Positions 1 through 5,424 of a stretch of 5,784 bases of DNA are shown here, piece after piece (within the stretch, counting starts at the first letter, position 1; the number at the start of each line of letters is the position of its first letter). The notes under the pieces were generated by a model. That model was not told where the DNA came from, did no database searches, and saw only the letters and a program-made list of their open reading frames with translations. The position numbers and the translations under genes are program-made. The stretch is from an uncultured Pelolinea sp. (GTDB lineage Bacteria > Chloroflexota > Anaerolineae > Anaerolineales > Anaerolineaceae): assembly GCA_937902055.1 (NCBI GenBank), contig CALGUJ010000307.1:1-5784 (forward strand), in the 5' to 3' direction.

Positions 1-305
1 CCGCCACCACCACCGCCACCGCGGCGGAAGCGATTATCGAACTGCGGGCGATTATCTTCCTTTGGTTTGGCAACATCGACTTTCAGAGGGCGACCCTTGT
101 ATTCGTAGGAATTGAACATTTTCATGGCATTCTGCATGGCTTCCTGGCTGCCCATTTCTACGAAGCCAAAGCCTTTGGATTGTCCGGAAAACTTGTCCTT
201 AATCAAGACAACCGATTTCACCTCTCCGGCTTCCGAGAAGAGCGTATTCAGTTCATCCTCGTTTGTGTCAAATGTCAGGTTGCCGACGTACAATTTTGTT
301 TCCAT
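1..305 (-). CDS. RRM-type RNA-binding protein, glycine-rich tail (3' end cut by window edge)
   Basis: A small single-RRM RNA-binding protein of the bacterial Rbp type. Such proteins bind single-stranded RNA in the cytoplasm and are often linked to cold or stress responses. The visible part is 101 residues. It starts METKLYVGNL, with the RNP2 motif LYVGNL at residues 5-10 and the RNP1 motif KGFGFVEM at 44-51; the aromatic residues of these motifs stack on RNA bases. The RRM ends near residue 80 (KVDVAKP). A basic linker (FDNRFRR) then leads into a run of at least six glycines that continues past the window edge, so the C-terminus is not seen. The ATG at 305-303 is preceded by TAAAGGA (317-311), a good ribosome binding site. 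The gene lies 97 bp downstream of the histidine kinase gene on the same strand, with a hairpin between them, so it is probably a separate unit. Family assignment is firm; the RNA targets are unknown. Confidence 0.93.
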   Translation of the reverse strand, partial: METKLYVGNLTFDTNEDELNTLFSEAGEVKSVVLIKDKFSGQSKGFGFVEMGSQEAMQNAMKMFNSYEYKGRPLKVDVAKPKEDNRPQFDNRFRRGGGGGG

Positions 306-336
306 ATTTTTCCTTTACTGGTTATTAAATGAGATA

Positions 337-360
337 CCGCCAGATCATTGGATCCGGCGG
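337..360 (-). terminator. Hairpin between kinase and RRM gene; possible terminator or 5' UTR structure
   Basis: CCGCC (337-341) and GGCGG (356-360) flank GATC (343-346) and GATC (351-354) around a 4-nt loop. In minus-strand RNA the middle position is a G-U wobble (355/342), giving a continuous 10-bp stem; in plus-strand RNA the same position is an A-C mismatch. This suggests that the structure works in leftward transcripts. It lies about 43 nt past the kinase stop codon and 31 nt before the RRM start codon. The sequence that follows (TATCTCATTTAAT) is only partly T-rich, so termination is plausible but not certain. Confidence 0.4.
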
Positions 361-402
361 CTTGACACCCACTCATTGATCGAAATCTGTAGGAAGATTA
401 TA

Positions 403-1554
403 TCATTCTACCGGTATTGTAAACAGGAAGGTACTTCCCTGATTTTTCCCTTCACTCACCGCCCAAAGTTTTCCACCGTGGGCTTCCACCAGCGATTTGG
501 CGATGGTCAGGCCGATGCCGCTGCCGCCGCCTGCGGCGCGCGAACGCGACTTGTCGGCGCGGTAAAAGCGTTCAAAAATGTGAGGCAAATGCTCGGGGGC
601 AATGCCAATGCCGTCGTCCTGAACCGAGAAGCGCACTGCGTTTCCATCCCGGCGAACTTCCAGCACGACATGACCGTCTTCAGGCGTGAAATGCAGGGCA
701 TTGCCCAGCAGGTTGTGCAACACCTGCTGGATGCGGTCGCTATCGACCACGACCTGCGGCAAACCGTTTTCCACCCGTGAATTCAATGCGACTCCTTTCA
801 TGGCGAACGTGTTTTCCAAAGGAACCACGGCGGCTTGAACCAGATCGGAGACTTTTACCGCTTTACGATTCAAATGCAGCGCGCTGCTATCGACACGGGT
901 CAATTCCTGCAAGTCCTCCACCAGACGCTGCAAGCGGTCGGTTTCGCGGTAGATTTGTTGATAGGTGCTTTTATCGGCGGGAAGCACGCCATCCATCAGC
1001 CCTTCCATGGAACCCTTGATGGCGGTCAGGGGCGTGCGCAGTTCGTGGCTGATGTCGCCGATCAATTGCCGGCGCATGGCTTCGATGCTTTCCAGCTTCT
1101 CCGCCATGCCGTTGAAGCTCTGCGCCAGGAGGCCCAACTCATCGCTGGAGATCTCATCCGAAGGAATGCGGTGGCTGTAATCGCCGCCGGCAATTGCGCG
1201 GCTGGCACGAGTTAGCCGGTTGATGGGTCTGGTCATCAGGCGGCTGATCAACAGGGCGGCCAGGACGGAGATAATGAATGCGATCAGCGCGGAGATCCAC
1301 AGCGAATCATTCACGGCGGCCGTGAAACTTTCATACATGTTGACGCCGCGCATTCCGCTGCCGCCGCCCATCATACCCTGATAATTTTCATTCATACGGC
1401 CCAGATGGCGTTCAAAAGCAGCCGCAATGGAAAGCCGCATGGCAACGGCATGCGCCCCGCCGGCGATCAATACCACCGCAATGAAAGCAGCCAGGATCTT
1501 GTAGATCCAGCGGCTTTTAAATACCTGAATTAATCCGGGGTTATTTGTCTTCAA
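403..1554 (-). CDS. Two-TM HAMP sensor histidine kinase (BaeS/PhoR-like)
   Basis: A membrane sensor kinase that autophosphorylates on histidine and should pass the phosphate to the adjacent OmpR-type regulator. With a TTG start at 1554-1552 it has 383 residues. Domains in order: TM1 about 17-38; a short extracytoplasmic loop of about 45 residues containing MMGGGSGMRG (61-70); TM2 about 86-105; a HAMP linker about 106-160; a HisKA H-box DISHELRTPL with His170 as phosphoacceptor; and a HATPase_c domain with an N-box (NLLGNALHFTP, from 281), G1 DDGIGI (313-318), F-box FERFYR (327-332) and G2 GGSGIGL (343-349). All catalytic motifs are intact. The frame is open further upstream, to an ATG at 1707, but that would place about 50 residues of non-membrane sequence inside the regulator gene. 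The TTG has AGGG 7 nt upstream and puts TM1 close to the N-terminus, so I prefer it. It overlaps the regulator gene by 14 nt, which implies translational coupling. The loop is too small for a large ligand domain, so the signal may be a metal ion, membrane stress or a partner protein. Confidence 0.93.
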   Translation of the reverse strand: MKTNNPGLIQVFKSRWIYKILAAFIAVVLIAGGAHAVAMRLSIAAAFERHLGRMNENYQGMMGGGSGMRGVNMYESFTAAVNDSLWISALIAFIISVLAALLISRLMTRPINRLTRASRAIAGGDYSHRIPSDEISSDELGLLAQSFNGMAEKLESIEAMRRQLIGDISHELRTPLTAIKGSMEGLMDGVLPADKSTYQQIYRETDRLQRLVEDLQELTRVDSSALHLNRKAVKVSDLVQAAVVPLENTFAMKGVALNSRVENGLPQVVVDSDRIQQVLHNLLGNALHFTPEDGHVVLEVRRDGNAVRFSVQDDGIGIAPEHLPHIFERFYRADKSRSRAAGGGSGIGLTIAKSLVEAHGGKLWAVSEGKNQGSTFLFTIPVE

Positions 1555-2218
1555 AGCGATACCCTGCCCCGCGCACTGTTTCAATGAAGCGGCTGCCGAC
1601 TTTCTGACGCAAGTGCCCGATGTGCACATCCACCACGCGCAGGTCGCCGAAATAATCGTAACCCCAGGCCAACTCGAGCAATTTTTCCCTTGAGAGTACC
1701 ATTCCACGGTGATCTGCCAGGATGGAAAGCAGATCGAATTCCAGGGAGGTCAGTTCGATTTCCTGATCATCGATCCACACCCGGCGGCTGCCGCCATCGA
1801 TCCGCACGTGCGGCAGCGTGATGACTTTGCGTTCCGAATCGGTTGAAGGTTTCTGCAATCGGCGCAGCGCAGCCTTGATGCGCGCCATTAATTCGCGCGG
1901 GCTGAACGGTTTGGTCAGGTAATCATCCGCCCCGACCGACAAACCCACGACTTTATCCAGTTCTTCTGATTTGGCGGTCAACATGATCACGTAAGCTTCC
2001 GATTCGCGGCGGATTTGCGTGAGCACCTCGATGCCATCCATACCGGGCAGCATAATATCCAAAATCACCAGGTCGGGTTTGAAAGCACGAAAGGCTTTCA
2101 AACCGGCAGGTCCATCCCCGGCCGTGTTGAACTCATAGCCCTCCGAACGCAGGTATGCCGTGACCAGGTTCAGTATGGCGGGTTCATCGTCGATCACCAA
2201 GATTTTCGCTTTTCCCAT
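1541..2218 (-). CDS. OmpR/PhoB-family response regulator
   Basis: A cytoplasmic transcription factor of 225 residues, the usual length for the family. The N-terminal receiver domain (about 5-117) has the acidic pair Asp10-Asp11, the phosphoacceptor Asp54 in VILDIMLPGMDG, Thr81 and Lys103 (TKPF), so it should be phosphorylated normally. The C-terminal winged-helix DNA-binding domain (about 130-222) carries the typical ELTSLEFDLL and VDVHIGHLRQKV segments and ends with the wing motif VRGAGYRFE. The ATG at 2218 is preceded by AAGGA (2229-2225) at a 6-nt spacing. The overlapping downstream kinase is the obvious partner. Members of this family usually bind tandem direct repeats spaced about 11 bp apart; such repeats are present upstream of the PepSY-like gene at 3179-3220, which suggests that this protein controls that promoter. 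The exact subfamily (PhoP, BaeR or CusR type) cannot be told from sequence reading alone. Confidence 0.96.
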   Translation of the reverse strand: MGKAKILVIDDEPAILNLVTAYLRSEGYEFNTAGDGPAGLKAFRAFKPDLVILDIMLPGMDGIEVLTQIRRESEAYVIMLTAKSEELDKVVGLSVGADDYLTKPFSPRELMARIKAALRRLQKPSTDSERKVITLPHVRIDGGSRRVWIDDQEIELTSLEFDLLSILADHRGMVLSREKLLELAWGYDYFGDLRVVDVHIGHLRQKVGSRFIETVRGAGYRFEDK

Positions 2219-2229
2219 TAGGCATCCTT

Positions 2230-2263
2230 AAAACACAGAGGAGGATATTGCTCCTCCTCTATA
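2230..2263 (-). terminator. Hairpin plus TTTT between PepSY-like gene and regulator; likely attenuator
   Basis: AGAGGAGGA (2237-2245) and TCCTCCTCT (2252-2260) form a perfect 9-bp stem with a 6-nt loop. In minus-strand RNA the stem extends through U-G, A-U and U-G pairs to 2234/2263 and is followed at once by TTTT (2233-2230). This looks like an intrinsic terminator in the 65-bp gap between the PepSY-like stop codon and the regulator start codon. Because same-strand genes continue beyond it, partial read-through is likely, which would give less regulator and kinase than PepSY-like protein. A TATACT hexamer (2268-2263, minus) at its upstream edge could be an internal -10 element, although no good -35 is seen. 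Confidence 0.55.
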
Positions 2264-2283
2264 GTATAAATCGAACGAGGCGC

Positions 2284-3138
2284 TTATTCGTTGTCTTCAG
2301 CTTCCCATTCTTCGATGAATTGGCCGTGCCAGGTGTGCGGCCAGACCTGACCGCTGGCGCTGTTCACGCTAAGCATGCCTGCGGTTTGGCCATCGACGCT
2401 GTAATCGAACGTGAAGTAGCCATAAAATGGCTGCCCATGCGGGTCAAGTTCCGCGTTCTGCAGGTTCACCTCCAGGTATTGCGCGGCGGTTTGGGCAGCT
2501 TCATCCAACGTCAAGGCAGATTGAGAAGACGGGGAAACGGCCGCGTTGGAATTGAACCCCATTGCGCAGCCACGCGCGTTGGAGAAACCGGCGCCGCGTC
2601 CGCCCGGCATGCCGTATTTGGCGTTCCACATATGCTGCGGTCCGTATTCAGGGAAGACGTTCAACGTAACCGGATCGACCAACAGTTCCATGGCTCCCGT
2701 TCCGGTGCTCTTTTCGATCACCACCGCGTAGGCATTTTGATCGAAGACCATGATTTCCTTCAATTCCAGATCGTCATTTCCCAGATTGTTGAGATATTCA
2801 TCGACGGCGGTTTTGGCGGAAGCGATGTTGAAGGGCTGGGCGTTGGTCAATGAATCGGCGGCGTTCCACCCCATCATGCCCCTGCCCTTGCGGAAGTTCT
2901 GTCCGGCGAAACCATTATTAAAGCCGCCCATCATCCTGCCGCCCATCCAGCTGCGACCAAAAGCCCGGGCGTTCCAACCGGTAACATCCGAATCGGCCTG
3001 CCGGCTGCCGCGGAACCTGCCGATACCATCCCAGGCGGGAATCCGGTTCCGGCTGATCAGGAACCCGCTCATCACCAAAACCGCGGCAACCAGCAGCAAG
3101 GCGGCGGCGATTAAAATTGTTTTTAGTGTCGTGTTCAT
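2284..3138 (-). CDS. Membrane-anchored or secreted PepSY-like protein with Met/Gly-rich segment
   Basis: A 284-residue protein. Its N-terminus is a hydrophobic segment after a lysine (about 6-28, ILIAAALLLVAAVLVMSGFL), acting as a signal anchor or signal peptide, so the rest should lie outside the cytoplasmic membrane. Residues 65-91 are rich in Met, Gly and aromatics (WMGGRMMGG, GRGMMGW). Two PepSY-like units follow. The first spans about 103-165: a helix with AKTAVDEYL, then ELKEIMVFDQNAYAVVIE and LLVDPVTLNVFPE. The second spans about 209-276: LDEAAQTAAQYL, then FTFDYSVDG and GMLSVNSASGQVWPHTWHGQFI. PepSY units are non-enzymatic extracytoplasmic modules found in peptidase inhibitors, metal or redox proteins and regulators of sensor kinases. 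His169, His234, His268, His271 and several Met residues could bind metal, but this is inference. AGAGGTG (3149-3143) lies 4 nt before the ATG. It is the first gene of the operon with the regulator and kinase, so it may be their target, their modulator, or both. The acidic C-terminus (EEWEAEDNE) is notable. The PepSY call comes from pattern, not from a profile search. Confidence 0.72.
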   Translation of the reverse strand: MNTTLKTILIAAALLLVAAVLVMSGFLISRNRIPAWDGIGRFRGSRQADSDVTGWNARAFGRSWMGGRMMGGFNNGFAGQNFRKGRGMMGWNAADSLTNAQPFNIASAKTAVDEYLNNLGNDDLELKEIMVFDQNAYAVVIEKSTGTGAMELLVDPVTLNVFPEYGPQHMWNAKYGMPGGRGAGFSNARGCAMGFNSNAAVSPSSQSALTLDEAAQTAAQYLEVNLQNAELDPHGQPFYGYFTFDYSVDGQTAGMLSVNSASGQVWPHTWHGQFIEEWEAEDNE

Positions 3139-3163
3139 TTTTCACCTCTGTTTGTGTAAGCTC

Positions 3164-3169
3164 AATATA
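3164..3169 (-). promoter_or_regulatory. Candidate -10 element for the PepSY-like/regulator/kinase operon
   Basis: TATATT on the minus strand (3169-3164) lies 26 nt upstream of the PepSY-like start codon, which puts a likely transcription start near 3157. No recognisable TTGACA is found 16-18 bp further upstream (AAATTC at 17 bp). A good -10 with a poor -35, plus direct repeats just upstream, fits an activator-dependent promoter. Confidence 0.4.
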
Positions 3170-3178
3170 CCGGCGCAG

Positions 3179-3220
3179 GGTGAAGGGAATTTATTGGAAT
3201 TGTGAAGATTCTGTAAAGAT
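3179..3220 (-). promoter_or_regulatory. Putative OmpR-family operator: direct repeats in 11-bp phase
   Basis: Read on the plus strand, GGTGAAGGG (3179-3187), TGTGAAGAT (3201-3209) and TGTAAAGAT (3212-3220) start 22 and 11 bp apart, so all three lie on the same helical face. On the minus strand they read TTCACC, TTCACA and TTTACA. Tandem half-sites of 11-bp period are the known binding layout of OmpR/PhoB-type dimers. The two best repeats lie just upstream of where the -35 should be, which suits activation of the leftward operon by the regulator it encodes. The nearest repeat (3179-3184) falls in the promoter spacer and is the least certain. Confidence 0.5.
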
Positions 3221-3259
3221 CATTCCAGAAAAACGGTAGATTTACCGATAATTTCCACC

Positions 3260-3288
3260 TTGCCCCTTCAGTTGAAATGATGGATACT
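3260..3288 (+). promoter_or_regulatory. Weak candidate promoter for the toroid protein gene
   Basis: TTGCCC (3260-3265) and GATACT (3283-3288) are separated by 17 bp and would start transcription near 3295, giving a short leader that contains the GGGAGG ribosome binding site (3302-3307). The match to a sigma-70 consensus is partial. The 173-bp gap 3139-3311 also holds the leftward promoter and a small CGGTA/TACCG inverted repeat (3234-3247) of unknown meaning. Confidence 0.3.
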
Positions 3289-3311
3289 GGAATGAGAGTG
3301 CGGGAGGAATC

Positions 3312-4340
3312 ATGGAGTGGATGGATCAGGTGAAACCGGAAACGCTGGATTGGCTGCTGGAAAAGGATGAAGACAAGCCGGCGGTACGCTACCTGGCTTT
3401 GCGGGATTTAATCGGCCAAACCGAGCAGGATGTGGAGATGCGCGATGCTTTCAGCGATGCGCTGCGAACAGGAGCGGTTCCGCAAATACTGGCGCAACAA
3501 GCGCCGGAGGGATTTTGGATGGAATCCGGCCCCGGCTATTATCCGAAATATGCTTCAATCGTATGGACGATATCGCTATTAGCCCAAATGGGCATGAAAG
3601 CGGAGGTGGGGCAAATCCGAAAGGCCTGCGAATATCTCCTGGAACATGCCCGCGGTTCATACGGCGGGTTCAGCATGTCGGCCACGCCGGGAGGCGCGAT
3701 CCACTGCTTGCAAGGCAACCTGTGCGCGGCAGTATGCGACCTGGGAATGGGGGATGATGCGCGGCTGCGAAGAGCTGCTGAATGGATGGCATGCAGCGTA
3801 ACAAACGATCCTTATACCGACACGGAAGGGGTGAGCGCGCCAATCCGTTATTACCGCAGCGGGATCAGCGGACCCGGTTTCCTTTGCTCGGCCAACGACC
3901 ACCAGCCGTGCGCGTGGGGTGCGGTCAAAGTGGCTCTGGCGCTCTCCAGGATCCCTGAGGCCGACCGAAGCCCGGCGATGAAAAGAGCGATCGACGCCTG
4001 CGTGGATTTTTTGCTGAGTGTCGACCCGGCCACAGCGGGTTATCCACATCCCTACGCGCCCAAAGCCAGTTCCTCCTGGTTCAAATTCGGGTTCCCGGTT
4101 TTTTACATCACCGACGTATTGCAGATCCTGGAGGCGTTGCTGGGGTTGGGACTGAGCGGCGACAGGCGCTTAAAAAACGCGGTCGATTTTGTTTACAGCA
4201 AACAGGACGCGCAGGGGCGCTGGCCGATGGAATATTCCTACAATGGCAAGATGCTGGTGGATTTTGAGGAAAAGAAAACGCCCAGCAAATGGGTGACCTT
4301 GCGGGCGCTGCGTGTGATCAAGCGCTATTACGCGTCATAA
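3312..4340 (+). CDS. Alpha/alpha-toroid protein with prenyltransferase/squalene cyclase-like QW repeats; function unknown
   Basis: A 342-residue soluble protein with no signal peptide or TM segment. Two motifs of the QxxxGxW kind are clear: QAPEGFW (63-69) and QDAQGRW (298-304). Between them are amphipathic helices and a glycine-rich turn (GSYGGF, 115-120), as expected of the alpha/alpha barrel shared by terpenoid cyclases and protein prenyltransferases. The N-terminal PAVRYLALRDLIG (23-35) looks like a helical-repeat start that I associate with a group often named 'nitrogen fixation protein NifH' in Chloroflexota and archaeal genomes. It has no P-loop or iron-sulfur features of true NifH, so that name should not be used. 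The DxDD acid motif of squalene-hopene cyclases is absent. Cys/His clusters at HCLQGNLC (131-138) and CSANDHQPC (192-200) could bind a metal. The ATG at 3312 is 4 nt after GGGAGG; an in-frame ATG at 3321 is an alternative start. The neighbours do not point to a pathway. The gene is certain, the fold likely, the function unknown. Confidence 0.85.
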   Translation: MEWMDQVKPETLDWLLEKDEDKPAVRYLALRDLIGQTEQDVEMRDAFSDALRTGAVPQILAQQAPEGFWMESGPGYYPKYASIVWTISLLAQMGMKAEVGQIRKACEYLLEHARGSYGGFSMSATPGGAIHCLQGNLCAAVCDLGMGDDARLRRAAEWMACSVTNDPYTDTEGVSAPIRYYRSGISGPGFLCSANDHQPCAWGAVKVALALSRIPEADRSPAMKRAIDACVDFLLSVDPATAGYPHPYAPKASSSWFKFGFPVFYITDVLQILEALLGLGLSGDRRLKNAVDFVYSKQDAQGRWPMEYSYNGKMLVDFEEKKTPSKWVTLRALRVIKRYYAS

Positions 4341-5276
4341 TTGCCGGAGAGCAGTCTTTTCGAAAATTTCGAAAAAATCCCGTGGATCGAAATCACCCGG
4401 TTCCGCTTTCAAGGTACTGGCGGTGGCCAGTGCGCTGCCGAAGCGCAGCATTTCATTGAAAGCCATCCCGCGCGTCAGACAATGCAGGCAGCCGGCTGTG
4501 AGGGTATCGCCCGCTCCGGTCAGACTGAGGGATTTGACGGTTGGCACGCGCGCCAGCCAGGTTTGCCGGCCGTGGCTGCCGATCACGCCATCCTTACCCA
4601 GGGAAATGACAGCTATATCGACTCCGCTGGCAGTCAATTCCTGCATGCCCGCCGCCAGCGATCCCTGATCGCCCAAATTCCGCCCCAGCGCTTGCTCCAG
4701 TTCGGCGCGGTTGACGCGCAGCAGCGTTGGTTTGGCAGCCAGGCCGGCAGCCAGCGCCGGGCCGGAGGCATCCAGGCAGGTTTTAACGCCCGATTGATTA
4801 GCCAGCCGGATGAGATCGGCGTAAATGGAAGCGGGCACACCCAGCGGCAAGCTGCCGCTGAGCGCCAGCCAGGCAGCGGATGGTACATGCGCGGAGAGGG
4901 CACGCTCCAGGCCGGCAAGCGCTGCGGGTGAAACGGTGAAACCGGGTTGGTTAAACTCGGTGTCCTTGTTCACGCTGCGATCCATCACCTTGTAATTGAC
5001 GCGCGTGCGGCCATTGACGGGCACAAAATCCGATTCCACCGAAACCGCGGCCAGTTTGCGTCTGTAGGAGGCCAGTTCGCGGCGGCCGACAAAACCGGCA
5101 GCGAGGCAAGCGGCGCCCAATTTTCCCAGCGCAAAAGCGACATTGATGCCCTTGCCCCCCAGGAAAGTGGATGATTCATCGGCAAGGTTTTTGTCGTATA
5201 CGGATAAAGCTTCAACGGAAAACGTAAGGTCAATGGCGGGGTTTAGCGTTAGGGAGATGATCCTGGAATCGTTCAT
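4335..5276 (-). CDS. PfkB-family sugar-phosphate kinase, FruK/LacC type (1-phosphofructokinase-like)
   Basis: A 313-residue cytoplasmic kinase of the ribokinase/PfkB fold, full length for the FruK/LacC branch. That branch phosphorylates fructose-1-phosphate, tagatose-6-phosphate or fructose-6-phosphate with ATP. Visible motifs: TLNPAIDLT (10-18), typical of FruK and LacC; the sugar-binding GGKGINVA (40-47); TRVNYKV (91-97); LSGSLPLGVP (139-148); LDAS (168-171); the RVNRAEL segment (187-193), in place of the usual KPNxxEL; SLGKDG (225-230); and the anion-hole and catalytic motif LTGAGDTLTAG (252-262) with Asp257 as the base. All core residues are present, so it should be active. The substrate cannot be settled: no PTS, aldolase or sugar regulator gene is nearby. 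The start at 5276 matches the family N-terminus, but no clear Shine-Dalgarno sequence precedes it. Its stop codon overlaps the end of the converging toroid gene by 6 bp. Confidence 0.93.
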   Translation of the reverse strand: MNDSRIISLTLNPAIDLTFSVEALSVYDKNLADESSTFLGGKGINVAFALGKLGAACLAAGFVGRRELASYRRKLAAVSVESDFVPVNGRTRVNYKVMDRSVNKDTEFNQPGFTVSPAALAGLERALSAHVPSAAWLALSGSLPLGVPASIYADLIRLANQSGVKTCLDASGPALAAGLAAKPTLLRVNRAELEQALGRNLGDQGSLAAGMQELTASGVDIAVISLGKDGVIGSHGRQTWLARVPTVKSLSLTGAGDTLTAGCLHCLTRGMAFNEMLRFGSALATASTLKAEPGDFDPRDFFEIFEKTALRQL

Positions 5277-5424
5277 GGCTGCACGTTATTCTAATATTTT
5301 ACTGATAATCTTCATAAAATAAATATATACAATACAAAAAAGTCATATACTAAAATAGGATTAATGATCATGGTCAATCCAAGGAGAATTATTCGGATGA
5401 CCCTGAAAAAAAAGGGAGAGTGAT
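5277..5424. promoter_or_regulatory. AT-rich divergent promoter region between pfkB-type and degV-type genes
   Basis: This 148-bp gap is far more AT-rich than the flanking genes and should hold both divergent promoters. Candidate -10 hexamers are TAAAAT (5301-5296) or TAGAAT (5293-5288) leftward, and TACAAT (5328-5333) or TATACT (5346-5351) rightward. None has a convincing -35 partner, so exact start sites cannot be given. TAGAAT would give a very short leader for the kinase gene, which fits its lack of a ribosome binding site. Confidence 0.4.
5397..5423 (+). CDS. Possible 8-residue leader peptide before degV
   Basis: ATG at 5397 opens a frame encoding MTLKKKGE and stops at TGA 5421-5423, one base before the degV ATG. 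AAGGAG (5381-5386) lies 10 nt upstream and has no other obvious user. An in-frame ATG at 5370 would give 17 residues (MVNPRRIIRMTLKKKGE). The lysine codons form an A8 run (5406-5413), a possible slippage site. This may be a coupling or leader peptide, or chance; nothing but position and the ribosome binding site supports it. Confidence 0.2.
   Translation: MTLKKKGE

Noticed and set aside
1..31. GC-rich CCACCACCGCC-type repeat at the window start.
   Set aside because: It codes for the glycine-rich tail of the RRM protein on the minus strand and needs no separate repeat call.
363..391. TTGACA on the plus strand that could be a -35 element.
   Set aside because: No acceptable -10 follows at 16-19 bp, and no plus-strand gene lies downstream; the region is the 3' side of the leftward kinase gene.
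112..780. Long plus-strand open frame of 222 codons.
   Set aside because: It lies antisense to the RRM protein and the histidine kinase C-terminus, both of which have clear conserved motifs. Its translation is low in structure and matches no family I recognise.
2248..2853. Plus-strand open frame of 201 codons.
   Set aside because: Antisense to the PepSY-like gene, which has a good ribosome binding site, a signal anchor and domain patterns; the antisense frame shows none of these.
3234..3247. CGGTA/TACCG inverted repeat in the divergent intergenic region.
   Set aside because: Only a 5-bp stem with a 4-nt spacer and no T run. It could be an operator half but is too short to support as a feature on its own.
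4040..4048. Perfect DnaA box TTATCCACA.
   Set aside because: A single copy inside the toroid coding sequence (residues GYPH), with no cluster, AT-rich unwinding element or replication gene nearby; most likely chance.
4357..4377. Tandem TTTTCGAAAA and TTTCGAAA palindromes that might be a terminator for the rightward toroid gene.
   Set aside because: They are codons for the FEIFEK end of the PfkB-type kinase. The stems are only 4-5 bp and AT-rich, with no GC-rich stem before a T run.
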